Source: Planctomycetia bacterium
GTDB taxonomy: Bacteria > Planctomycetota > Phycisphaerae > UBA1845 > Fen-1342
Length of the DNA: 64,000 nt
Direction of reading: 5' to 3'
Assembly: GCA_015709575.1 (NCBI GenBank)
Contig: CP054190.1
Location: 2,354,616 to 2,418,615, forward strand
Shown: piece by piece, positions 8,326 through 16,150 of the stretch
How positions within the stretch are numbered: position 1 is the stretch's first letter
How the letters are laid out: each line of letters opens with the position of its first letter
Translations under genes and position numbers: made by a program
The notes under the pieces: model-generated
What the model was told of the DNA's origin: nothing
The model's input: only the letters and a program-made list of their open reading frames with translations
Database searches by the model: none

Positions 8326-8471
8326 ATCGGTGTCCTCCGTTGGTGTGGCTGTTCCACCCGACTGGTTCACTCACGTCGAAGCGTGACCGCCGGGGCCGCT
8401 CCCATCGATAACACGACTCCCGCGAACAGTCCACGCTGAAGATGCCTTCGCTTCATGATGCCGCGTTCGCG

Positions 8472-9329
8472 TCAGAATCCCGCGCGGATCGCCAGCACGC
8501 ACAGCGTCGGCGCGGCGTGTGATGCGTTGAGAACGTTGTATACCGGTGGACTGGCGCTCGTATCCCCGCAGACATCGGAGTCGGCGCCGCCCGCTCCGAA
8601 GGGCGCGGGCGACGCTCCGAACGGGTCGATTGCGGCTTCGGTCAGGAGCGTGAAGAACCAGAAGCTTGCGGCAGACAGCGTGACGCCGCCCGACAGCGGT
8701 AGGCCGTCGTCAATCTTGGCGTCGATCATCCAGTTCTCGAACGGGGTGAGCGCGCCCTGATTGTTGCTGCCCGTGTAGAATACGCCTTCCGCGCTGATGA
8801 TCCACAGGAAGTTGCTGCGGTTCTGAGCTTCGTAGACCCCGTCATGGAACGTCAGGTCCGGGATGCTCGCCCAGAGGCCGGCGCCGCTGCGCCGCAGCGC
8901 GGGATACTCAGTCCCGGCACGAATAGCCGCCTGCCCGGTCGAACCGACATAGTGGCCGTCGCTCATGCCGGCTCGCGCCAGGTGATGCCAGAAGTTCAGC
9001 GTTTCAGCCAGGTTCCCGTCCCACGTCGAACCCACTTCGGAATTCCCGTCGCCGTCATCGCCGGGACCCGGCGAGATACCCAGGCCGAGGGCGGCCGCCT
9101 CCTTGCAATCCCCCGGCAGGCAGTTGTACTTGGACCGGAACGCATGCACGGCAGACTGGTAGCCTTCCACCTGCCTGATTGACGCGCGGATTTCGGCCGT
9201 CTTGATGAGTTCAGTCCCGACGAGAATCCCGGCGACAATCAGCGCGATGACCACGAGCACGACCGAAAGCTCGATCAGTGTAAAGGCGCTCAGTCCCGAT
9301 GAGCCGGTCGATGCTGAGGGCGGTGCCAT
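8472..9329 (-). CDS. Type II/IV pseudopilin-like protein, 285 aa
   Basis: The first of the tandem pilin-like genes. The processing site is SAFTLIELS: the residue before the cleavage-side Phe is Ala, where Gly is usual. The hydrophobic helix VVLVVIALIVAGILVGTEL follows. The globular domain contains KYNCLPGDCKEA with a Cys pair, DDGDGNSEV, and DDGLPLSG near the C terminus, matching the plan of the neighbour at 7420-8325 and suggesting an old duplication. AGGA lies before the ATG at 9329; an in-frame ATG at 9365 is an alternative. Likely a pilus or pseudopilus subunit of the mobile element. Confidence 0.8.
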   Translation of the reverse strand: MAPPSASTGSSGLSAFTLIELSVVLVVIALIVAGILVGTELIKTAEIRASIRQVEGYQSAVHAFRSKYNCLPGDCKEAAALGLGISPGPGDDGDGNSEVGSTWDGNLAETLNFWHHLARAGMSDGHYVGSTGQAAIRAGTEYPALRRSGAGLWASIPDLTFHDGVYEAQNRSNFLWIISAEGVFYTGSNNQGALTPFENWMIDAKIDDGLPLSGGVTLSAASFWFFTLLTEAAIDPFGASPAPFGAGGADSDVCGDTSASPPVYNVLNASHAAPTLCVLAIRAGF

Positions 9330-9445
9330 GCGGAATGTCCTGCTTCTGGATTCAGTGTACAGCAACGGGTCTTAACAAGTAGTTAATGCCGGCGGTGCGA
9401 TGGGCCATACCGGAGGACATTCCAGTGACCAGTGGGTCCCTCCGT

Positions 9446-9862
9446 CTACCAGCTCAAGCTGTCGATGACCGTCATGCGTTCCTCGTCCGCCAGGCTGTCC
9501 GCATGTGACGCTTCGCACACCCACGGCACGCGCTGACGGGCGATGCCCTCGAACAGCCTGACGGTCGGACGCACTTCGGCGTTCAGGTTCCGGCCCTTGA
9601 TCCGCAGCTTCTGGCCTGAGACGGAGAGCGTGATGCCCTCCGACGGATCGAACTCCGCTTTCTCAATGTAGCCGTAGCTCACGGCCAGGATGTTGCCGTC
9701 GCACCTCCGAAGCTCCAGGCTCACGGCGCGATCGCGGATGCCGCGAAGCCAGCCGAAGGCGCCGAGATCATCCGCCGTTTCTGCGTCGGTTGGCGGGGCG
9801 TTGCCCGCCGTGGCATCACCGTTGCGCGCAACGTACTTCTGGAGAATCGTTCTATCGGTCAT
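9446..9862 (-). CDS. Hypothetical protein overlapping the relaxase gene, 138 aa
   Basis: The start codon overlaps the last 11 bases of the relaxase gene, indicating translational coupling. The product is soluble, with mixed alpha/beta character and the segment LRRCDGNILAVSYGYIEKAEFDPSEGITL. No transmembrane segment or known motif is apparent. Position directly after the MobF relaxase suggests a role in DNA processing or its regulation, but this is inference. Confidence 0.6.
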   Translation of the reverse strand: MTDRTILQKYVARNGDATAGNAPPTDAETADDLGAFGWLRGIRDRAVSLELRRCDGNILAVSYGYIEKAEFDPSEGITLSVSGQKLRIKGRNLNAEVRPTVRLFEGIARQRVPWVCEASHADSLADEERMTVIDSLSW

Positions 9863-12497
9863 GGTTCAGTCCTCTATCTTCCCGCTGCATGGTCGGCTCA
9901 GTCATCGCCGCCAATCGCTCCTGTCTCTGCAAAGCGACCCCGCGCTCACGCAGTTCGCGCTCGGCGAGGAACTCCGTCGCCGTGAGCCGTTCGTCCGATC
10001 GGCTCACCGCCTCCAGCAGTGATTCCTTGTCATCGGTGTACACGGTCGCCCGTTCGCGCCCGCGCGACACCGAGACGTAAAACTGTTCGCGCGAGGATGC
10101 CGGGAACGAGTCGGACGACTGGCCGATGAAGACGCGGTCCACCGTCTTGCCCTGGCTCGCATGGCTCGTCACGACGTAGCCGTGCGCCAGGTGGCCGTAG
10201 TCGGCCGCGACCGTCCAGCCGTTCGTGAGCCGGATATCCCCGTCCTTTGTGAATCCCTTGACGGTGTAGAGCGCGCCGTTGTTGAGCCGGTGCTCGCCGT
10301 CGGCCGTCGTGCCGTTGCGGGTGATCCGCAGCAGATCGCCGGGCGCGACCGGGAGCACACTCGGCCGGAACACCTGGAACCTGTCCGCCTGGTCGAGCGG
10401 CAGCGGCCCCTCGCCCACCGTGACGCGCTCACCCTTCCTGTATCCCCTTGCGTTCTGGTGGAACACCAGCACGTCGCCCACGGCATAGTTCACCGCGTCC
10501 GCCCGCTCTGCTTCCGTGAAGTGGGCATCCTCCAGCGTGAACGGCGTGCGCTCGCCGGCGCCGAGCCGACCGGCCTGCTTGAGTCGGGCGCGGATTTCAT
10601 CGGTGATCCACTCGCCTTCCAGGTGGGTTGGCGAAACAACCAGCGCCGTCTTGCCCTCCGCCAGCGTCGTTACATAGTCCGCAGCCAGCGCCTTGTACCG
10701 ATCTGTCTCCGCGACCTCCCTCACCCAGCCCAGCCTGTCGAGCTGGCGGAAGCCGGCGTCGGTGTTCCCTTCGCTGAGCGCCCGCACGGCTTCCCTGTAG
10801 TCGCCGCGCTGCCGCTGAATCTCCCGAATCTCCGCCGACTTGAGACCCGCCCGCTCTTCGAGCAGCCGCAGCGCCGCACCGCGTTCCACCGAACCGTGCT
10901 GCCGCCGGTCGCCGGACAGAACGACGCGGGCATCGAGTCTCTGGGCCAGGTCGAAGACCTGCGCCATCGTCCGCGTGCCGAGCAGGCCCGCTTCGTCGAT
11001 CCAGATGACCTGCCCGTGGAGTTCGGCCTGCATCCTTTCATCCTTGAGCAGACGCGCCACGGTGTCGGCATCGGCGAAACCCTCAGCGCGAAGCACGCCG
11101 CGGCTCGCGTCGGCCGAAGGCGCGAACGTGAAGACACGCCGGCCGTTTACTTCGAGCGCGGCGACGGCTTCCCGCATCATCGTGGTCTTGCCGGTGCCCG
11201 CACCGCCGCGGATGACCATGACGCGATCCCCTGAGTTCAGTACATGCAGAACTGCGGCCACCTGTCCGCGAGAGAGATTCTTGTTCTGGAACTCATGTTC
11301 GCCATCCCGGCCGAGCTTGCGGCAGGAGCCGCGCCCGCTGCGCGCAAAGTCGATCATGCGTCGCTCTTCGCCGAGCACCGCGTCCGTCGTGACGAGCCTG
11401 CGGCCGTCCCGCTCCGCGGTGACAAGGCCCTGCCCGCCGAGCGTACGACTCACCGTTTCGGGTGACGCCGCGCCGACCGAGCGCTTGAGGGCCTCCGCCA
11501 GCACCCTCCGTTCCGGCACGACCGAGCTGCGCTCGAAGCAGTGCCCTACTGCACGCGCCATCGCATCGCCGGCGATGCGGTCATCCTCCGCGATGCTCTC
11601 TTCACCGAGCCGCGACTTCACGCCGTTCATCGCGGCAAGCTCGTCCGGAGTAAGCCGCGAAGTCCACTGCTCACGCAGTTCATCGAGCGACAGGTCCTTC
11701 TGCTTCCGTTCGCGCGTCCTGGCGCCGAGTTCGCTCTTCGCGTCCGGGTTCGTGATGCCATTCTCCCGCGCTGTAACTTCGATGAGTGTCGTGCGGCGCG
11801 AGAACTTCTGAATCGCCGAAGTCGGCACGCCCTGGAGTTCCCAGCCGCGCTTCGTGCATTCGACCGGAAGCCCAAGTTCCTCCAGCCGCCGAGCCAGGCG
11901 CGAGTGGAACACCGCCTCGAAGAACGGGGCGTCACGCTTGATGCCGGCGAACTGGCCGGCCTTCCAGCGCGATTCGTCCGCGTCCCAGGTCGTGTTGAAC
12001 ACGAAGCAGTGCGCGTGCAGGTGCGGGTCGGGCACGCCGTCCACGGGCCGGGCCGTGAAGTGGACAAACTCGCCCCACGCCATGTTGCCGGTCGTGCGGT
12101 CCTCATTGCGGCCGGAGGCGCGGACGCGGGTCTGCATTTCCGCTTCCATGTCCTGCATGGTCGCGTTCACCGATTCGCGGAAGGCATCGAGAATGCGCTC
12201 GTCGCGCGTGAGTCCGTAGAGAATCGAGACGCTCTTCGGGACATGGAAGTTGAAGTCATAGCCCACGCGGCGTTCCGCCTTGCGCCGTGGCGTCAGCACG
12301 TCGCCTGTAGCCGGATTGCGGTTGTCGCAGAGCGCGTCCCAGTCCTCCTTGCGGACATCGCCGCTCAGGCCGAGGCGTGCAGCCCCTACCCCACGCCACA
12401 GACCGACGAGTTCCTGCCCCTCCGAGTAGTAGTCGGAGGTCGTGTAGTAGCTCTTCGCCCCTTCGGGCGCGCTGTTCTGCGTAATGCGGAGCATCAT
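9852..12497 (-). CDS. MobF-family conjugative relaxase-helicase (TrwC/TraI-like)
   Basis: An 881-residue protein with a relaxase domain followed by a SF1 helicase. The N terminus carries the catalytic tyrosine cluster (SYYTTSDYY, residues 16-24). The three-His metal motif DPHLHAHCF is at residues 157-165. The helicase Walker A GGAGTGKTT is at about residues 431-439, with the Walker B-like block VIWIDEAGLLG, motif SGDRRQHGSV and a C-terminal TSHASQGKTVDRVF motif plus FYVSVSRGRE. It nicks oriT, stays covalently bound to the 5' end and unwinds the strand for export through the coupling protein. It is somewhat shorter than TrwC but domain-complete. The intergenic DNA upstream (12498-12661) is the natural place for oriT. 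Confidence 0.93.
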   Translation of the reverse strand: MMLRITQNSAPEGAKSYYTTSDYYSEGQELVGLWRGVGAARLGLSGDVRKEDWDALCDNRNPATGDVLTPRRKAERRVGYDFNFHVPKSVSILYGLTRDERILDAFRESVNATMQDMEAEMQTRVRASGRNEDRTTGNMAWGEFVHFTARPVDGVPDPHLHAHCFVFNTTWDADESRWKAGQFAGIKRDAPFFEAVFHSRLARRLEELGLPVECTKRGWELQGVPTSAIQKFSRRTTLIEVTARENGITNPDAKSELGARTRERKQKDLSLDELREQWTSRLTPDELAAMNGVKSRLGEESIAEDDRIAGDAMARAVGHCFERSSVVPERRVLAEALKRSVGAASPETVSRTLGGQGLVTAERDGRRLVTTDAVLGEERRMIDFARSGRGSCRKLGRDGEHEFQNKNLSRGQVAAVLHVLNSGDRVMVIRGGAGTGKTTMMREAVAALEVNGRRVFTFAPSADASRGVLRAEGFADADTVARLLKDERMQAELHGQVIWIDEAGLLGTRTMAQVFDLAQRLDARVVLSGDRRQHGSVERGAALRLLEERAGLKSAEIREIQRQRGDYREAVRALSEGNTDAGFRQLDRLGWVREVAETDRYKALAADYVTTLAEGKTALVVSPTHLEGEWITDEIRARLKQAGRLGAGERTPFTLEDAHFTEAERADAVNYAVGDVLVFHQNARGYRKGERVTVGEGPLPLDQADRFQVFRPSVLPVAPGDLLRITRNGTTADGEHRLNNGALYTVKGFTKDGDIRLTNGWTVAADYGHLAHGYVVTSHASQGKTVDRVFIGQSSDSFPASSREQFYVSVSRGRERATVYTDDKESLLEAVSRSDERLTATEFLAERELRERGVALQRQERLAAMTEPTMQREDRGLNHDR

Positions 12498-12661
12498 TCG
12501 ACTCTACACCCTAATGGTTGAAGAATCGTTACCACATGCACGTACGGCGCGTTTCTTTCACGGTGTGTCACGGCCTCCGCGCCAGCGTACGCGCTTCGCG
12601 GCCGTTGCCAGGGCGTCGCTGACGTGATAGTCACGAGGGCAGCTCAGGGGAGACACCGCCT
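12498..12661. other. Candidate oriT region upstream of the relaxase
   Basis: This divergent intergenic stretch contains imperfect inverted repeats built from CGTACGGCGCG at 12541-12551 and CGCGCCAGCGTACG at 12579-12592, and a short dyad CGTGATAGTCACG at 12623-12635. MobF origins of transfer usually lie directly upstream of the relaxase and carry such hairpins beside the nic site. I cannot identify a nic sequence by homology, so the call rests on position and structure. Confidence 0.35.
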
Positions 12662-13006
12662 ATGACGATGCTGGGGACTCTTCGACGCCGCTCGCTCAAG
12701 TATCTTGTGATGGTTGCCTGCGCCACTGCGGCAGCGCTGCTGGTCGCCGGCGTCCCGCTTGCATTCCGCTCCGAGGCTCCGCGCATGGCAGCCGTTCGCG
12801 ACGGCCAGGCAACATGCCAGGACTATGCGTCGTTCGACCGGACCACCGGTGCGTGTTCGCTCGCGGCGTGCCGTGAAGGGCGCCATGTCATCACCGAGAA
12901 GCTCGCCTCCAGCCAGCAGGAATGCTGGCAGGCTGCCCGCGCGACGATCCACCAACTGCGCCGGCTGCACGGGGAACCGCACGGGCTCCCGATCCGCGGC
13001 CGCTAG
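12662..13006 (+). CDS. Small membrane-anchored or secreted protein, 114 aa
   Basis: Residues 1-35 contain a basic start (LRRRSLKY) and a hydrophobic core (LVMVACATAAALLVAGVPLAF), so it is exported or membrane-anchored. The remainder has four Cys residues (ATCQDYASF, GACSLAACREG, QQECWQAA), which suggests disulphides outside the cytoplasm. CAGGGGAG precedes the ATG. It is transcribed away from the relaxase. Four-Cys small exported proteins recur in this element, as at 6056. Function unknown. Confidence 0.55.
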   Translation: MTMLGTLRRRSLKYLVMVACATAAALLVAGVPLAFRSEAPRMAAVRDGQATCQDYASFDRTTGACSLAACREGRHVITEKLASSQQECWQAARATIHQLRRLHGEPHGLPIRGR

Positions 13007-13103
13007 CCCGGACCGCGCCCATGGTTCCGAAGGCGCAACGCATTAATCCTTTCTTAGGCATTCCCTGCTACACGGGTCAGGCACAACGCGGTGAGAGGCC
13101 ATC

Positions 13104-13547
13104 ATGCGAATACTACAACCCGATCCATTCGCTGCGCTTGCAGCCGACGAATCGAGGGAACCACGCATCGCCTCGCGACTTGCAGGGGCCGGATTCATCC
13201 TGACGACGGCGGTGTATGCGGCGAGCCATGCGTTCGATATCGCCCCCGCGTCGGTCTTCGTCGCCGGCTTCGTCGGGGTTATCCTCGCGTCAATTGCCGT
13301 CGCCAAGAAGCGCCTCGTCGGCGGAGCGATCGCACTCGCGCCGAGCGCTGTCTGTATTTTCCATGGGTACGCAACGTTATCCTCCGTGATTCACACGCCC
13401 CTGTACCTCATCCTGCTGCCGCTCGTCTCGGTCGCGGTGGCGTTTCACGCTCTCGGTCTCGCCATGAGGCGGCGCACGCGTGCCGCGAGAATCGCGGTCG
13501 TTTCGGCGCTGCTCCTGTTTGCGTGCGGCATCCTGATGCGCCTTTGA
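13104..13547 (+). CDS. Multi-pass membrane protein, 147 aa
   Basis: About four hydrophobic segments are visible: ILTTAVYAASHAF, VFVAGFVGVILASIAV, VIHTPLYLILLPLVSVAVAF and IAVVSALLLFACGIL, separated by short basic loops. GAGAGG precedes the ATG at 13104. It follows the exported small protein on the same strand after 97 bases. No conserved motif is recognised; likely another membrane component of the element. Confidence 0.55.
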   Translation: MRILQPDPFAALAADESREPRIASRLAGAGFILTTAVYAASHAFDIAPASVFVAGFVGVILASIAVAKKRLVGGAIALAPSAVCIFHGYATLSSVIHTPLYLILLPLVSVAVAFHALGLAMRRRTRAARIAVVSALLLFACGILMRL

Positions 13548-14007
13548 ATCGCGCCTACGAGCAGAGCGACTGCGGCCGTGAGTGCGTTAGGTTCTGAGCC
13601 TGCCGGGAACGACCTGTCCAGCCGATGCCTTCGGGCGCCGCGCACGACCCGCAAGTCCTACAAACGTATCCTGCTGTCCTGCGCGGCTGCGATGGGTCCG
13701 ACGAATGCCGACAGTGTGTCCGCCAGGTGGGGGGCGTCCAGGCCGCCGGACAGGAGGGGCGGACTGACACCCAGCGCGTCGGCGAGCTGGAGAAGGAGGT
13801 CGCGAAGCAAGCGGCCTTCGTCGTCGGCCCGTCGAGCAAGTCGCGCACATTGACAATGTGGCCCCGCGCCTCCGCCCAGTGCAGGCTACCTGCGTCTGGT
13901 TTGCTTTCCGTGAAGGTGCGCCGGGTCGCTTGTGCCCGTTGAATTGCCGTCGGCGAGAGCTCCACTTCACGCCCGCGGAGCCCTTCTGGTTTGCGCCTGC
14001 GCCTGCG
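13548..14007. other. Region without a clear gene; possible frameshifted remnant
   Basis: No convincing intact gene is visible. On the minus strand one frame from about 13963 reads a plausible peptide up to around 13830, then the neighbouring frame continues plausibly (RADDEGRLLRDLLLQLADA, then SPPLLSGGLDAPHL) to a stop near 13658. A single-base indel would join them. This could be a broken small gene or assembly error, or simply chance in GC-rich DNA. Confidence 0.25.
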
Positions 14008-15180
14008 TTAGCGCTGGCGGACGTTGTCGGCGCCCTCCGTCCGATCCGTCACTGTCTCGGTCCACGGCTTTACGGCAGGATCAGCCGTTTCCGGCTTCGG
14101 CCGGAGCACTTTGCGCAAGAACCCCTTCGGGTCGGACGGGTTGTGCACCGCCGCATGTCGAATCATGCCCGGCGTGTTGCGCAGGGACTCGAACTCCGGG
14201 TCGCGCTCCAGTTCGGCCACCGTCGCCATCGCCGTGCGCAGGAATCCCTTCGGGTCGGACAGGTTGCGTATTGCGGCTTGTCGGAGAATGCCCGGCGTGT
14301 CCTGGAAGGTCTTGAACTCCGGGTCGCGCTCCAGCTCGGCCACCGTGGCGAACACTTTGCGCAGGAATCCCTTCGGGTCGGACGGGTTGCGTATTGCGGC
14401 TTGTCGGAGGATGCCCGGCGTGTCGCGCACGGTTGTGAACTCTGGGCTTTCCACCAATTCTGCCAATACCCCGTTATATACTGTCGCCACCGCGACCATC
14501 GAGGGTGACGAATCCATGATTGCCGCGTTGACCAGCACCTCGGCCGCCAGCACCTGATAGAGGCTGTGCCTGAGCCCTTCAGGAATCGCAAGACGCTGCC
14601 GCCGACACATCTCTTCCAGCGTGTCAATCGCGCGCCGGACACCTTCACCATCGGCGCCTGATGCAGCCGCCTGGACCACGCGGCTCGTATTGCGCACCGC
14701 GGCAGAGGCTGCCGCCGTTCCTTCGCTCGGAAAGCGTCCCCCTCTTACTCCTCCCCCCGAAATTCGCTGCGCCTCACGTGCCATCGCCAGCAGCCGCTCG
14801 GCATCTCGCAACCTCTCTTCCGAGAGCGGTTCTCCTCTGACTTGCCCCGTCTGCACTCTCCCCCCGTGAACCCTTCGTAACCCTTCGCGCAATGTACCGG
14901 TCCAGGGGTGAGCGATGTGCGCCCCTGTGCGGCAATGCAACAGGATGACACGTTCACCCCGCTCGCGCACGTGACAATTCCGTGACAGTTGCGCCGCTTG
15001 TCGCAACTCGTTGAGTTGGTTGCGTACTTCCGGTGCCTCGCCTGATCGCGGCCCTTCGCCCGCCCGTGGGTATGTCCTTCCCGGCAACGCGGTGAAGCAC
15101 CATCGAGGGCAACTGCGCTTCGTCGCTTCGCCCTTGTCGCGTGTAGCCGGCGCGAATGCGAGTCCATCCGTGAGCGCCAT
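14008..15180 (-). CDS. Repeat protein with three exact-length 41-residue units
   Basis: The frame is open over 390 residues; the start is uncertain, because the first ~100 residues look less protein-like. A GTG at 14856 is an alternative. From about residue 110 there is a helical domain, then a region with SLYQVLAAEVLVNAAIMDSS. Three consecutive 41-residue units follow, each with the core PEF....TPG.LR.AA..N.SDPKGFLR, and a charged tail of 30 residues. The repeats are probably helical hairpins used for protein binding. No signal peptide or membrane segment. It stands alone between the membrane protein genes and the rightward operon at 15.5 kb. I do not recognise a characterised family. Confidence 0.6.
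   Translation of the reverse strand: MALTDGLAFAPATRDKGEATKRSCPRWCFTALPGRTYPRAGEGPRSGEAPEVRNQLNELRQAAQLSRNCHVRERGERVILLHCRTGAHIAHPWTGTLREGLRRVHGGRVQTGQVRGEPLSEERLRDAERLLAMAREAQRISGGGVRGGRFPSEGTAAASAAVRNTSRVVQAAASGADGEGVRRAIDTLEEMCRRQRLAIPEGLRHSLYQVLAAEVLVNAAIMDSSPSMVAVATVYNGVLAELVESPEFTTVRDTPGILRQAAIRNPSDPKGFLRKVFATVAELERDPEFKTFQDTPGILRQAAIRNLSDPKGFLRTAMATVAELERDPEFESLRNTPGMIRHAAVHNPSDPKGFLRKVLRPKPETADPAVKPWTETVTDRTEGADNVRQR
14101..14469 (-). repeat. Three tandem 123-bp coding repeats
   Basis: The DNA block containing CCCTTCGGGTCGGAC recurs at 14123, 14246 and 14369, exactly 123 bases apart, so each unit encodes 41 residues. The copies share long identical stretches (the central and downstream units are nearly identical around the TPGILRQAAIRN codons), implying recent duplication or ongoing homogenisation. 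A more diverged half-unit may precede them near the ELVESPEF segment. Confidence 0.8.
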
Positions 15181-15476
15181 CGCAGCGCACCGTCGGCGCC
15201 GGCAGTCGCCCGGTCGCGATTCGTGCGGTGGGTTCGCCCCTTCCTCTGGTTCCTGCGCCCATCACGGCCTGATTGACGGCACTGCTACAGCCGCCGCCGG
15301 GCCGGTCAAGCAGAAAACCGGTTCCTCCCAATCTTCACTGCGTTGCAGACCGGGTCCCTCCCGTTTTCCGCTTGACCGGTGCGCTCCCTTCGGTCGCCCC
15401 GGCTAACCGCGGCTGTTTGTCGCGTGCCATCAGGCCGCGATGGGCGCGGCCGGAAACCAAGAAAAGGAGACTCACC
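15181..15476. other. Intergenic leader with hairpin before the small-gene operon
   Basis: No gene is supported here. Just before the Shine-Dalgarno of the gene at 15477 lies a perfect 7-bp hairpin, GGCCGCG and CGCGGCC, at 15431-15449. A similar arrangement (GGCCCC/GGGGCC hairpin, 26863-26884) precedes ardC at 26916. The two leaders may be common regulatory elements of the mobile element. Confidence 0.35.
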
Positions 15477-15680
15477 ATGACCGACACGACCAACACCGCT
15501 TCCAAAGCTCCCAGCCACGTCGCCTACCAGGTGCGTGACCGCGAAGGCCGCAAAGGCTTCTGGACCCGCATCGGGGCCGCATGGCAGCACGCCGACGGCA
15601 AGGGCTTCAACATCCAGCTTGAAGTCGTGCCGCTCGACGGCCGCGTCACGCTCCGCGTCGCCACTGAGAAGAAAGACTGA
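15477..15680 (+). CDS. Small plasmid-type protein (HADGKGFNIQLE motif), 67 aa
   Basis: A 67-residue protein with the core REGRKGFWTRIGAAWQHADGKGFNIQLE and then PLDGRVTLRV. Short proteins with this WxxIGAAWxHxDGKGF pattern are common on plasmids and conjugative elements and have no known function. AAAAGGAG lies eight bases before the ATG. It is the first gene of a rightward operon of small genes ending with an orphan methyltransferase. Confidence 0.7.
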   Translation: MTDTTNTASKAPSHVAYQVRDREGRKGFWTRIGAAWQHADGKGFNIQLEVVPLDGRVTLRVATEKKD

Positions 15681-15691
15681 TTCAACCAACC

Positions 15692-15716
15692 GGGCGGGCC
15701 GCAAGGCCCGCCCTTT
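15692..15716 (+). terminator. Hairpin with short U tract, possible partial terminator
   Basis: A perfect 9-bp stem (GGGCGGGCC and GGCCCGCCC) with a GCAA loop is followed by TTT. It lies between the first and second genes of the small operon, 11 bases after the stop at 15680. The weak U tract suggests attenuation or processing rather than full termination. Confidence 0.5.
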
Positions 15717-15738
15717 CCTAACCGCGAAAGGACACACC

Positions 15739-15909
15739 ATGAAACACTTCCACGTCACCGTGGCCGTCAAAATCCTCGAAGTCTACAAGGTCGAGGCCAC
15801 CGACCCAGCCGACGCCAGCGACCGCTGGTTTGAGGGCGCCCTTATCCACACCAGCGACGAGGCCCTGGAGACCGACGTGCTGTCGGTCAAGGAGCATCGC
15901 CATGACTAA
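15739..15909 (+). CDS. Small hypothetical element protein, 56 aa
   Basis: A 56-residue protein beginning MKHFHVTVAVKILEVYKVEA, which looks like a beta-rich N-terminal half, then an acidic helix around DPADASDRWFEGAL. GAAAGGA precedes the ATG. Its stop overlaps the next start by eight bases, indicating translational coupling. Short proteins of this type are found in anti-restriction and ssb regions of plasmids, but no specific family can be named. Confidence 0.55.
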   Translation: MKHFHVTVAVKILEVYKVEATDPADASDRWFEGALIHTSDEALETDVLSVKEHRHD

Positions 15910-16150
15910 CGAACCGACCAACGCTGCTCGCGCCGAATGGGCCAAGGAAGCCCTCACGGTTTTCACCATCCAAACCTTCAGCGGCGACAGCCCCGACACG
16001 ATGGACCGCGGCGACCTGGAGTCCGCCATCGGCGACCTCATCGCCGACCTGCTGCATTTCGCGGAGCAGCAGGGATTCGAGACCGATTGCATCCTCGCAT
16101 CGGCGGCGCTCCACTTTGAAGCCGAACAACGCGAGGAGGCACGGCCATGA
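15902..16150 (+). CDS. Small acidic hypothetical protein, 82 aa
   Basis: An 82-residue acidic helical protein with DLESAIGDLIADLLHFAEQQGF in the middle. Its ATG lies inside the end of the preceding gene, and its stop overlaps the ATGATG start of the methyltransferase gene, so all three are coupled. The pattern resembles short plasmid proteins often found near single-strand annealing or methylase genes. Function unknown. Confidence 0.55.
   Translation: MTNEPTNAARAEWAKEALTVFTIQTFSGDSPDTMDRGDLESAIGDLIADLLHFAEQQGFETDCILASAALHFEAEQREEARP

Noticed and set aside
10161..11234. 357-residue plus-strand frame inside the relaxase gene
   Set aside because: Shadow of the helicase region; no domain or ribosome site.
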